DNA from: Ziziphus jujuba
Lineage: Eukaryota > Streptophyta > Magnoliopsida > Rosales > Rhamnaceae
Length of the DNA: 64,000 nt
Assembly: GCF_031755915.1 (NCBI RefSeq)
Contig: NC_083383.1
Location: forward strand, 934,001 to 998,000
Reading direction: 5' to 3'
A model generated the notes under the pieces. It saw only the letters and a list, made by a program, of their open reading frames with translations, was not told the origin of the DNA and made no database searches. This document shows, piece after piece, positions 25,710 through 37,642 of this stretch. Made by a program: the position numbers and the translations under genes. Each line of letters begins with the position of its first letter. Position 1 is the stretch's first letter.

Positions 25710-28700
25710 CTCTTTTAGTTTATTTCTTTTCTTGTCGTGAATGTTGCTTACATGTAGTTGTACTTTTGAAAGAACTGCAGATGGAACTTGGTCAACTCTG
25801 GCCAAATGATGCTTCAATGTATCAACCTTTGTATGAAATGACACAGGTATTGTCCCATTTAACTAATATTTGTTTTCAAGTGCCTTTTATGATTTTCTGG
25901 TAATAATGGTTGGTTGTCATGTATAGGACCTCATAAGTTGGATTGAACAGAGGAAAAGTATGTTGGAAAAGCGTGAATTTCAGCATTATGTTTCTTGGTC
26001 AGTACTGTCTGACAAACCTTTTTTACTGTTTTGTAGATTATTTATGATTTTTTTTTTTCAGTTAATAGTTTATACTTTGATGTAGCACCATTTCCTCTGC
26101 CATTTTGACCATTGATAACAACCCAAAATCTTTTGCATAATATTGTGTTTTTCAATTTTTATTGATTAGTGAAATTATTGCTAACCTCCCTTTCTAAAGC
26201 AATATCTCTTTCCTTATGTTGAATTATTGATTATTTTTAACTTGAGTCAGCAATAATAGGTCAATTGTCTTTTCTCAATTCCAATAGTTAATGTCGACCT
26301 TTTCAATATTGGTGTTATTTATCTTGATCTCATTTATGGAATTTCAATATATTTCTACCATTTATTTTGAGGATCAAAATAATTTCAAGTGTCCTACCAT
26401 GTTCCTCTTATCACACCAAAACTCCATAACATAGTTAAAAAAGTAGCAGTTATGCTCTCATATATTCTCTGCTTCATTAGGAGACATCTTAAAGTTCACA
26501 GCTGACAGTGGATAAGTCTTTTAGGTGATTGAGATTTGGTAATGAATAGGCTCACGGTATTGTCTAACCATCTGTTTTGTGATGGGATGGGGTTAATTGT
26601 ATGCTACAGTTGGACAGGTGATAAGGCCTTGAGGGAGCTCCAAGAAGCAAATATTTCACAGCAGTCCTTTCCAATCCTGCTCGAATGTGCCACAAAGGTT
26701 GGTTAGTTACGAATTCTTGGATGTTGTGTTCAAACTGTATTTAGCTGTGTCAGCATATGTTCCCTCATTCCAGGCAATCAAGGCTGCTTCAGATACAGAG
26801 TCAGAGGTACCACATTTAAGTGGCTTGGCTGTAACAACATTGGAAGGTACATGCTTTTTATATTTCTGTATGCACATCCTGAATTTACCTGATTTATCAT
26901 TAAAATATTAACTCACATTATTTAACGATGTCAAACAGGATTATTCTCTTCACTTACATATTTCTTTTCAAGAAATGGTTGTCATATGTTTGACTATCAG
27001 CTTGCTCTACGAAGATATGTTAAAAGAGATGGTGGTAAGCAGTTGACCTAATTGTCTTTTTATATCCTTTTTCTGATGGTGACAGTGGACAACTTTGTAA
27101 ATATTATGTTTACCATCTGGAGTTAATATCTCTTTTATCCTAGCATGTCAATGAATGTAAAAGATTGGATATTTTTTCCGAGTTAGTAGAAATTCTGTTC
27201 ATGTAATGGTTACTGCAGAAATGGGGTTTAACTTGTTCTATGTAATAATAGTAATTAAGTTTTAGTTTTTACTGATTTTAGAGGAAACATAATGAAATCT
27301 TGTTACAGAAATCACTAGTCTAAGAATGGATCTAATTGTATTACTCTCTGTCCATGAAACAAAAACTTTGCTGATTATGTTCAGGAAAAGCTTTTGGTGA
27401 ATGGACACATACCTTAAGTTTGTGGTGCTTAAATCCAAGTGTTGTGTTTAGAGACATTGCTGAGCTTTCTTTCTCAGTCATTTTGACATCAGGGTAAGTA
27501 CAGGACAGTGCATACCAGTTGCAAGCCCTATATAGAATATTCTTTTTTCAGAGTTATTGACATATGGCATCTGGAATTTAGGACTTTGTCACCAATGAAT
27601 TCCTTTTCATCTGAACTTGGCATTCATTTCGAAACTAGTCTGGAAGCAGCACACGTAATCGATGTCAACTCACAGGTAGAATGATGGAATTTTTTATTTT
27701 TTTTTTGTTTCCTTTTCTGGTCATTATTTCTTTTTGGTTTCACATCTTATCAACCTTTGTCACTGTAGGTCTGGCCTGCTATAATATCTACTGGGCCAGG
27801 TAATTTTCCATTGAATGCAAGCTATAAAACAGCTGATGGATATGCTTTCCAGGTATTTTGCATATTTTATAGTTTGATCTTATATTTGTTAATAATGTGC
27901 TCTTTTCTTGTGTCATTAATTTTTTGCACATCATTTTGAAGGATGCACTTGGAAAATCATTGGAAGATATTTTCAAAACTGTGCAAGGTGGCTGTCTAGT
28001 CTTCTTCCCGAGTTATAAGTTGATGGATAAACTATGCAAGCGTTGGTGCGAAACAGGTCAATGGTCTCAATTAAATGCAAAAAAGCCCCTTTTTGTGGGT
28101 AAAGTTTTCTGTGACCCTCTTACTTGATATATTTATATGTTTGGCACACATGAAAGTTCCCTTTACCAACTATCAATAGGATTTTTACTGTGGCTTATAA
28201 TTAGCCTTTTTGCATTGATTCTGGGACAAAGCTGATTTTTTAAATGGTTTAAACTGGAAGTTGATTTTGGCACTTTTCTTCATTTTCATTTTCATAGAAT
28301 GCTTGAGACTTCTTTAACTATTATTGGCTAGTGCAGAACCCAGGGGAGGAAGCCAGGACGATTTTGAATCTGTTTTGAAGGGTTATTATGACTCAATTCG
28401 TTATGGTAACAGACCTCTTCCTGTGAGAAGGAAAAAGGTTAAGAAAATGGGCCTAACGCACTTATCTGCAAACCATTCTGTGGAAAATACCAAGTCTCAA
28501 GGAGCTGCTTTTCTTGCAGTGTGCCGAGGAAAGGTGTATATCATATTTAAATTCTGTAAACAATGCATGAAGTTTGTGATGATTTAGGAAGAATACGGAT
28601 TTATTTATGGAACCACTGTGTTTTGCATGCAGTCTCTATTTACAGTGCATTGTGCGGATGGACATCTGCATGCATTATAAAGAAAAACAAAATGCAAAAT

Positions 28701-28751
28701 GAAAGTTGGTACATGAGCATTAGTAAAGATTTTTTTTAAAATTTTTTTATA

Positions 28752-28788
<37 letters not shown>

Positions 28789-31700
28789 AAACCAAACAGG
28801 ACTTGGAAATTATGGTGTATCCTTTTTATATAACAAGCCAAAATGTTATCTATCTACCATACAATATTTAGTCTCTTTCAATTTCTTATTGCCACATTCA
28901 CTTGCAGGTTTCAGAAGGAATTGATTTCTCTGATGACAATGCTCGAGTGGTTGTATCCTTTCTAATCCTCTTTGAATTTAACACCTTTTCTTATTTTGGG
29001 TGGGGTGGTTAATGAATAATCTAAGGTGTGACACTTCAAAACATAATAGAGTTCCCTTGTATATTGTAGTAAAGGCAGTTTGGCTTATTATGGATTCTCA
29101 AGCCTAGTTTTCTTGTGTAATATTTTTTCTTATCTATGTAATTGGAAACACCGAATTCAATCTAGAAACAGGGTTACTGTGGATTCACTTAAATGATTTT
29201 TGAGTATCAGTTGCATCTTAACTATCACAGATAATTGTTGGCATTCCATTTCCCAACACGTAAGTTGTCCCTTTTCGTTTTTTACCTTTCATATGTAATT
29301 TATGGAGAATAAATATCCTACATAAATTATAATCTGCTGACTGTTATCAAATTATCAGAAATGATATTCAAGTTGCATTGAAGAAGAAATATAATGATAC
29401 ATATAAATCATCCAAAAACCTTCTTAGTGGGAGTGAGTGGTACTGCAACCAAGCATTCAGGGCTCTAAATCAAGCTGCAGGTGTGCTATTGGCACTCTGA
29501 TAATGCTTTATCTCTTGATATTGTATTATGATATTAACTGGCTTTTATTTGGTAGGACGTTGTATACGACACAGGTTTGATTATGGAGCTATTATCTTAT
29601 TAGGTAAAGGATTTCCTTAGTTGATTTTTTTACCTCTTAAATTATTGAAAACTATCTTGTTTTATATATATATATATATGTATAAAGTTAATTATAAATA
29701 TTTCAGAAAAAGAAATGGAATATCCATGAAGTTACTGCATGTAATGCAGGAAACAAGTCTCAGAAAGTGTCATTGACAAACTCTTTGAGATGTCTTTAAG
29801 GCCACTATTTGAGTTACTTCATAGCCAAGTTCAGATATTTATTTGATTCTGGAATTCATATCAGACTTTCATCTTCAATTTCTTTTTGTTCACCAGACAA
29901 AAAATTCCTTTACTTGTATTCTAGTTTCCATGTAAATATAGTCGGATTCTATTTTCAAACTCTGCCTTCTACATGTTTGTGAAATTGTGATCCTGAATTT
30001 AATTATTTTGCAAGCAGATGAACGTTATAGGGAAGAAAGGAATAGAGCATATGTGTCAAAGTGGCTAAGGAATTCCATTAAACAGTATGACAGCTTTGAC
30101 TTGTCATTAGAAGGATTGAAATCCTTTTTCACTGATGTCAAGGTCTATATCTTTTTGTATTAATGTCCTTTCTATTTTTCATTTCCCTTACTTTTCAGTG
30201 GATAAACGTATTGGCAATATGGTTAACTTCTTGCAGGAACATGTGGATAAGAAAATGGTTAGTGTATCACAAAATTATAATGTTAGTGATGAAAATATCA
30301 CTTTCATGGATCAAAGTAGGGGGGTTACAACAAAGGAAAATCAAAAAATGAAACGGTCTGAGCATTGTGGGCAGAAAGGGATTTGTGTTGCAAACTGTAA
30401 TGCTTCCTTTCCCCAGCTAGAGTCACAGGATAATGCGACAGTTCAAGTTCAGGCATCTTTACGACTGGATGAAAATGCTGACAACCTCAACGAAATTATT
30501 GACCTTGAATGTAGTCCCCAGAAAGATTCAGGGTAATTTTCGATCTCTTCACTTTTAATAAACTACTAATATTTTGATGCACCAAACAAAATTCTGGCAT
30601 TTGTGGTAAGGTTTCTTTAGCTGCTTCCTTAATAAGTTCATAATTAAAATCTGTAGTTTCACTAGCTACATTTGAACCATTTGCCGCGAATCATTTGCCG
30701 TAAAGACATGCAGCTTCCTAATCCCACGAATGGAAGTAAAAACAGAAAGAAATTAAGAGTCAAAAGCTGAAACTCCGACTTTTTTTTTCTGTTAGACAAA
30801 TCATTAGATAATTGGTTACTTGTATTGCACATGCCCTTAGTCATGAACATTCATTTAGGTGTTCAGTACAAAAGGCATAATGTTGGAGATGGAGGCTTTT
30901 TAATTCCTTTATCTCATGTAGCAGCAAACTTTATTACATTGTAAAAGGCCATCCTTTTGCAGGTTTCCTATGGTTTTCTCCCTTGAAGATCCAGAAGGAT
31001 CCATTGTCAAGGAAACCCCATGTGTGGGAAGTCCAGAGCCCTTAGACAAGGGTGAGTACTCTAGTTCAACCATAATTGAGGATCAGTTATCATTTCATTC
31101 AGCATCTTTACCCTACAGCAAAGCTTCTTCACCAACCCAGTGTTCGATGCTTCTTACGCCTGAAAAGGATGCCACTGTTAATTTTCACAGCTTGATTCCA
31201 GAAACAGAATCATCTTTGAATTCAAGTGTTAATTCTCATACCCAAAAAAGGAGGAAGTCTACTTTTTCTCCCTGTTCTAGCCTTGTTGAAGAAGAGCATA
31301 ATGTTCACAATGCCAAAGCTCCTTCCAATAGAGATGCTAATCGGAGAATTGAATTTGGTGTGGACATCAATTGTACAGAAAACAAACTTGATTTGCATGT
31401 TCCTAAATTGCTCACGTTGAGCCACCATGATGTGTCTTCTGGTCCCCTAATGGACAAGAGAGTACAAGTTTTTTGTTCACTTTGCAAAAACTCATTGGGG
31501 CTTCCTGAGAATCATCAATATATCATGTGCTCTTCAACATCGATATCAAAAATTCACTTAGAATCTCTGCATAAAAATACGATGAACCCTCAGACCAAGA
31601 GCACCTCTACAGATGTACCTGTTCTTGTAACTGACGTTTCATCGGTTCATCAGCAACTCTGCAGCAGAAGTCTTGAAGCTGATTCTGGACAGGGTATATG

Positions 31701-32677
31701 GTGTGAAAAAGATGGATGTGTATTCAATACCATTTTCTGCCCCTTCTGCAGTATGCGCAACAATTGTCTAGGTGTACAGGTCATGGCAACTAATGCGTCA
31801 AGCATTCATTTACTTAACAAGGTAGATTTTGATTTATCTTAAACAAGTTTTTGGAAAGGCCTCCAATAGTCATTTGCCGTTTAATCGTTCTTTTTTTGGA
31901 TGCTTAATATAACCTAAAATTTTCTTTCGAGGATTGCCATGTGATCGTTTTTCAATTGCTTGTTAAAAGGCTGTTCATGTTTATCTTTTGTGCTGGGCTT
32001 CCGTGTCCCTTCCTCTTCAGCTGCTTACTTTGCTTCCAAATGCAGATCTTGTTTTATATGGATCGGTTAGAAATTAAAAATCCTGAAGCAGCTTCTATCG
32101 AGGAGACTCAGAAAGATGAGGTAAGTTTGTTGCTCAACTTTTATTCTTATTATTTAAAAAAAAAAAAAAAAAAATGATGGGTCATTGCATTCCGAATCAT
32201 GCTAAGAATTAGTTAGGCATGAGCAATAATTACTCTTAGAATTGTTGCTGACTATATTTTACTTGAGAACATTTTCTGGTTTGCCCATATTGAGGACATT
32301 TATAAAGGGACTTTATCTGTCTAAATATATGTTATCAGAATCTGTTTGTTTTACTTGTCTTGTTTGCCCATCTAAAAGACATTTATCTACGAGTAACTAA
32401 ATTACAAAACCACAATGTAAATAACATGTGTAATGAAATTTTGTAGAAAAACTTGCCGGTTAGAAGCTCAAGCATGGATAGAGTTTCGATTCTGAATTCC
32501 TTTGACAAATTTGCATATATTAAAACACAGCATGACTCAGGAGGCTGGAGGACCACAAAATCAAAGGTTAGAAATTAAGTCGTATTTTAACTGTTTATTT
32601 ATTACGCATTCTGTCAGACCTAAAATTTAAAAAATTAATTTGTAATGCTGCAGCTGAAACTTCCAAAGAGAGGCTGA
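23401..32677 (+). CDS. FANCJ: FANCJ/BRIP1-type DEAH DNA helicase
   Basis: Twenty-eight exons, 3729 bases, 1242 residues (human BRIP1: 1249). Exons: 23401-23743, 23849-23942, 24071-24146, 24541-24605, 24720-24764, 24872-24972, 25061-25202, 25582-25643, 25758-25846, 25927-25997, 26610-26697, 26774-26846, 26939-27034, 27385-27493, 27582-27675, 27769-27852, 27942-28098, 28337-28533, 28908-28952, 29231-29259, 29359-29480, 29556-29603, 30018-30142, 30237-30532, 30963-31821, 32046-32120, 32447-32566, 32654-32677. Walker A ESPTGTGKS is at 56-64. The four iron-sulphur cysteines are C193, C204, C224 and C243; DEAH is at 286-289; later motifs include LTSGTLSPM, EGIDFSDD and GIPFPN, with QAAGRCIRHRFDYG as motif VI. 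This is a superfamily 2 XPD-like 5'-3' helicase for interstrand crosslink and recombination repair. Arabidopsis At1g20720/At1g20750 are the collinear genes. The tail beyond residue 884 is plant-specific and cysteine-rich near 1050-1155. Confidence 0.92.
25668..25705. repeat. (TC)n microsatellite in FANCJ intron
   Basis: Uninterrupted TC dinucleotide run inside the intron between exons 8 and 9, directly following TTCTTCTTCT. Confidence 0.9.
28756..28783. repeat. (GA)n microsatellite in FANCJ intron
   Basis: GA dinucleotide run within the intron between exons 18 and 19. Its reverse strand gives a spurious poly(LS) open frame. Confidence 0.9.
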
Positions 32678-33791
32678 CTCTCTACTGGAGGGGGTTAAAG
32701 ACAACTTTTTTTAGCTGAAACTTTTGGCAGCTCTCGGATTAGAAAGAAATAATTTATTACATTTTTCGTAATCCATGTAAATGTATGAAAAAACAGGAAA
32801 TGTTTTGTACATTCCCTAATGAAACTCCACGGACCAAAATGTGGCCATTAATACTTTAACAAAGGATATGCTCAATCATTCACCACAACTGGAAAAAGAA
32901 AAGTTGGCATCAAATAAGGAAAAATGCAAAATTTTCCTCCACCTTGGGAATGTTGAACTCCATGGAACAAGCTTTTACTTGTTTGTCAATGCACCAGCCT
33001 TTATTGGCAAATCAAAGCGTGCACGTCTTCCGGTGCTACCTTACGAGTAGGGACCAGAGGAATCTCAATGTCGATCGATGTTCTTACAATCTCTGAAAAC
33101 CAGATAATTGTAGGGAGTTTTGATGAAAATGGAGGTTTCATTAGAAGTTAATGCACTCTTAGAATACATGGAAACCTGATGATATTCCCTTCGATGACAT
33201 AAGAGTCCATATCTGTTACAGTGGGGGGAAGAGGTAACTTTCTTTAGAAAATAAACCAGCTTGGAAATTAAGAAAATAAATTTCATATATTTTGAAAACT
33301 GCATATATATATATATAGTTCACTAGATATGTTGCTGATGAAATTTAAGCTCATTTATCAAATAGATTTCTATCCCAATTAAGACTCTTAAATGGTGATG
33401 ATGGTTTTAGTAAGTAAAAATTATTTGTATTGGAAAATTTGTTACTTGCAGCAGGCTTTAGATCTTCTTCAACAGACAATCCATAACTCTGGTAAAAGGT
33501 AGCCCACTTATGCGAGACAGTGAGCCATAACTCTAGTCACATTATGCCAAAGAAGGCTATACGGTGTAGCCCATTTACCAAAGGGCCTTAAGAAGGCAAC
33601 CTGTACAATATTTTGGGCCTTGGATTAAAACACACGATGGCTTATGTTGATGGCCCAATCAACGTCCATATTCCTTTGGAGATGGACCATTTTTGTAGTC
33701 GTGCCGTTGTCTTCAATCATTAATAGGCTTGGTCAAGGCTCAATTACATTAGATGGCCGTAGTTAGGTTCACTTATACTAGACACAGGGTT
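32678..33791. other. Intergenic between FANCJ and the MULE
   Basis: Starts with the FANCJ 3' UTR. A pair of imperfect direct copies of CCATAACTCTGGT/AGCCCA words is seen near 33480-33590. No gene supported; short open frames at 32841-33304 lack family motifs. Confidence 0.55.
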
Positions 33792-33800
33792 AATGCTTAG
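33792..33800. repeat. Left 9-bp target duplication of MULE
   Basis: AATGCTTAG, identical to 43277-43285. Nine bases is the characteristic target duplication of Mutator-like elements. Confidence 0.85.
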
Positions 33801-33918
33801 AGTTTTTTCGAAAACTAACCACAGTCTAAATTTATTTTTGAAGAATAGCAAAAAAATTTTTTTAAAAAAAAACTAGCCCACTTTTAACTCATTTGGATCA
33901 AAATATTCTTCATTAAGT
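33801..33918 (+). repeat. MULE left terminal inverted repeat
   Basis: Pairs with 43172-43276 on the opposite strand. Similarity is imperfect and gapped, best at the outer 25 bases and at the inner AAAATAT.CTT.AT block. A long A/T homopolymer tract lies in the middle of both copies. Confidence 0.65.
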
Positions 33919-34380
33919 TTTGTTCTTTTCTTTTATTTTTTGTTTTTGTTCTCCATCAAAACACGTTTTTTTTTTCCTTTTGTTCTTTTCATTTTTCTTT
34001 TATTTTTTTTGTTTTTGCTCTCTTTGGTTTTCAAAACACAGCTAGGGTTTCCTTTCCAGTTTCCCTTTCAAAAATCACGATTGCGATCGCCACCCAGAGG
34101 CAGAGGAGAGCACACCATTGTCGTCGTCAATCGCTATATTCCGACCTCTCTAGTCATTATCGCAGCCACAGGTACCGCAGCATAGTCTTGTGTGTAAGTA
34201 TAGCATTTCTGGTCGAACCTGCCCAGCCCAACTAAGAAGAATCGAACAAAACTGGCCAACTTCCAGTCTTGTGTGTAAGTCTGTTTAGTTAACAAAATTG
34301 TGAATTTTGTTTTTTTCAAATTGTTCAATTTCTGCAGTATCGGGTTCTATGGGTTTCATGGGTTTTGTGAATGTTATTTC

Positions 34381-34498
34381 TGCAATATCATGATGCTCCA
34401 TTGATGTTTAAAAATTAAAAACTGTAATTTTGTTTTCGTTGCAATATCATGATGCTCCATTGATGTTTAAAAATTAAAAACTATAATTTTGTTTTCGT
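34381..34498. repeat. 59-bp tandem duplication inside MULE
   Basis: Two adjacent copies (34381-34439, 34440-34498) starting TGCAATATCATGATGCTCC or the same one base shorter, nearly identical (one G/A difference). Recent local duplication. Confidence 0.85.
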
Positions 34499-35910
34499 TT
34501 TCGAAAGAAAAATGCACAGAAAAGCTGGTTTGAAAGAAATGCATAATTTGTTGAGTTGCTTATGGATGACGATAAGAGTGATGAGGAAAAAGTGAAAAAC
34601 CATAAGCAAAAAAAAGTCATCTCTGCAAATTTGAAAAAGCTGCAGCAGGTTTGTAATGTAAAATATTCTTCATGAGTACATTGAACTGCCTGTCACTGTT
34701 TAATGCAAATGTTTGGGTGACTATTTATTTATTCTTTTTATTGGGAAATATAGGAGCTAAAATTCCCTGCTTTCACGTCCTCTACAACCGCAAACTTTTT
34801 CATGTCGATACTTAGTAGGGATAACTATCTCTTTGAGACTCTTTCACGTCCTCTATAACCACCAAGGGCTAGCCGTTGCCACAACTGCAAGGTAACCTTT
34901 CTCTTAAAGCACCAGTGCGCTCTGTTTTTCTTTCCAACAACTTTAACATTTTTTTTTTCTTCTTGTTTGCTTAAAATCTTCAAGTACAAATTCAAGTACA
35001 TTGTTGCTTAACATCTTCAACTTTAAATTAAGTCTCTGTTTTCTTTCCTTAATGGACATTAACTCTGGTTTCTTTCTTCTTTTTTTAGAATGAGAATCTG
35101 CTTTGTTTCCATATTTATATATATATATATATATTTTTTTTCCTTAATTAAAAGCTAACAAAAGAATAAAAAATGAAACAAAGGAGAGAAAAAAGAATAA
35201 AGAAAAATGGAATTTAAGTGTTCAATATAAAGGTATGTGCTTGTCTATTTTTTATCCTTATTTATAGATGTTTATGAGATGCTTGAAACTTTAATTAATT
35301 CTTCAAAGGGGTGAAAAAGAATATGATTGCTCTTTCATTCTTCAAGCTTTACTCGATCAATATATACAGAATGAGAAAGCAAAACCAATATATATGGTCC
35401 ACCCACCCTTTGAACTGATTAGAAGCCATCTATTATTTTTTATTCTTTAAGCTTTACTCAATCAATTTATTCACATTTTTTTTTTTTGAAAATCTTTTTA
35501 TGTTATTGCATTTGATATATATCGTTTTCTTATATAAATGATGAATTTACAAAGAGTAGTGCTCAACCTCCTTTTTTTTTTCTTTCTTTTATTTATTTAG
35601 TTTTTGTGTCTATAAAACGGTTGATTTTAAGATTGGATTTTTAGCTATTATGAACTATCATTGTCACTAGTTTGCAAGGGCCAACAGTGAAAGTAGGAAA
35701 TAGCAAATTTGACCATTAGAGAATTAAAGATGTTGAAATATATATATAGCTAACGGGTTTAAGTCCATGCACGGTTTTGCTTTTATAATTTATTAATGTA
35801 GTCTCCAGTTAAAAGAAAAAAGAAAAAACTAAGTCACTGACAAGCCTGAGCTAACGGAGTATAGTGGATGGAAGAATGAAAAAAACATTGAGAAAACATT
35901 GCATAAACAC

Positions 35911-36065
35911 AATTCAACTTTAGCTGTTTAAGTTGGCTTATTAGCTGGTCACTTAGTTAAGTTCTGTTTGGTTATAGAGTTACTGATTGCATTGTAAACA
36001 CTGCTGATATAAACAGAATTCAACTTTAGCTGTTTAAGTTGGCTTATTAGCTGGTCACTTAGTTT
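35911..36065. repeat. 48-bp direct repeat inside MULE
   Basis: AATTCAACTTTAGCTGTTTA and the following 28 bases up to GGTCACTTAGTT appear identically at 35911-35958 and 36018-36065, 107 bases apart. Confidence 0.85.
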
Positions 36066-37481
36066 TTCAGCATGTTTATTGTTCTTTGAAAGGACCTTGA
36101 TGCTAAAGACACTTATAGTAGGAGTCATGTTCTTAAGTTTTGTGATTAATTAGTATAGTGCTCTAAAACATATCGATTCCTTTAAGCTTGAATACTTCTA
36201 CTAATGTTATAATGTTATTACTGAATTAATTAAACTTCCTAGTTAAGCCTTAGTTATTTAGACTAGAAAGAAGACCATGAAAATGGTAAAGCATACTTGA
36301 TTGGAATTTGAATAATGTTAAGTGATTGTCTTAACATAACTTATTTGTTCTTGCAGTTTATGACTTGAGAAATTGCTATATGTACGGTTCTGCATAAGAT
36401 GCAGCTTTAGCATGTATTTCTGATTGTGCCAACATTTACTAAGCTTGTTATAGCATGATATACCGTCTAGATAGATTGTTATACGCATGTGACATTTACT
36501 CTGTTTTTTCTCTGCATTTTGCTCAAACGTATGTACCTTTAAGTTGTTTACATTTTGGTATAAGCAATTTGTTCCATCCACATGTGTGCATGGGGTTTTT
36601 TCTTTCTTTGTTTTGTTATTATTTGTATTGGGGGATTTTATTAAATGGATATTACTGAAACTAAAACAATATACTCGTTGTTATTATTAATTTTGAAACA
36701 CTGTCAATCTCTTTTTTGTTACTAATATTGATTTTCTATATTTTTCAGCATTGGAGGAGTAAGTGATGGACCGAGCAGAAAATTGAAGCACAAAATTTGC
36801 GATCGTTAGAGTTACAAGTGTTTGCTGAAAAAATTACACACACACGTACAGAGATAGAGAAAGAGATATATATATATATATATATATAATAGATAAAGAA
36901 GCATTGGTGCCGGTTTGTCCCCCATTAATGTAAGTTGCTTCTCTGAATAAAACAGAAAAAATGTTGCAAACTAATTTCGCTTTAATGTAACGAACTAATC
37001 TGAGAACCTTTATTTGTGCTGTATTGAATGGTTTTTTAGAATTGTTGATAATTTCCATAATGTATTATTTTATAAATGATAAGTCATCTCTTTATAAATT
37101 GCTCAATTTTGAACATTTGTCATTATGAGCCATGTTTATAATATTGTGTTATTTGGTGTGACGGAAATGTTTGTGTTGCATGGTTAGAATGTGAAATGTG
37201 AAATTAAAACTATTATGAAGTTGTGTTTTTGTTGAATTTTATGGGAGGTTTGAATGTGAAACCATAATAATTAATATGTGTTAGAACCATAGGTTATCTT
37301 TATGAAGCAATGTCACATGCCCATGGTTGGTTTGTTGCCTAATGTATAATGTACACTAATATATAGAAGATATTGTAGCTTTTAAATCCACATATGCACT
37401 GGTTCGAAAAGATTCTTTAGCTACTTTCATTTTATTTTTGCACAAATCCCGTTAGGTGTATGTCATTTAGGTTCTGGAAAA

Positions 37482-37610
37482 TTTTCCGCTTGGCGAATAA
37501 TATTTTCCTCCAAGCGGAAAACTTTTTCCTCTAGGTGGAAATTGTTTTCCTCCAGGCGGAAAATTTTTCCTCCAGGCTTTCCTCGTGTCGAAAAAAATGT
37601 TTCCTCCATA
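37482..37610. repeat. Palindrome cluster 1 (TTTTCC..GGAAAA)
   Basis: Five to six adjacent degenerate units of about 19 bases spaced about 21 bases, such as TTTTCCTCCAAGCGGAAAA (37503-37521) and TTTTCCTCCAGGCGGAAAA (37545-37563). Each unit is an inverted repeat around a central one to three bases. Lies just upstream of the first readable ULP1-type exon. Confidence 0.85.
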
Positions 37611-37642
37611 TGTTATGCTTTGTTGTATTTGATTTGCAGATA

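Larger units (their letters stand above)
33919..37477. other. Non-coding left half of MULE with internal duplications
   Basis: No confident coding region in about 3.5 kb. Visible structure: the phrase AGTCTTGTGTGTAAGT occurs at 34185-34200 and 34265-34280; a 59-base tandem duplication at 34381-34498; CTTTCACGTCCTCTA at 34773 and 34842; and a 48-base direct repeat at 35911-35958 and 36018-36065. A short open stretch MDDDKSDEEK (about 34564-34650), following a splice-like context, might be captured exon sequence but matches no family I recognise. (TA)n runs sit at 35117-35133 and 36870-36888. This part probably holds the 5' leader and introns of the ULP1-type gene. Confidence 0.45.

Noticed and set aside
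37482..37610. Regularly spaced repeats resembling a CRISPR array
   Set aside because: Repeats are short, degenerate palindromes with almost no spacers, in a plant transposon. Not CRISPR.
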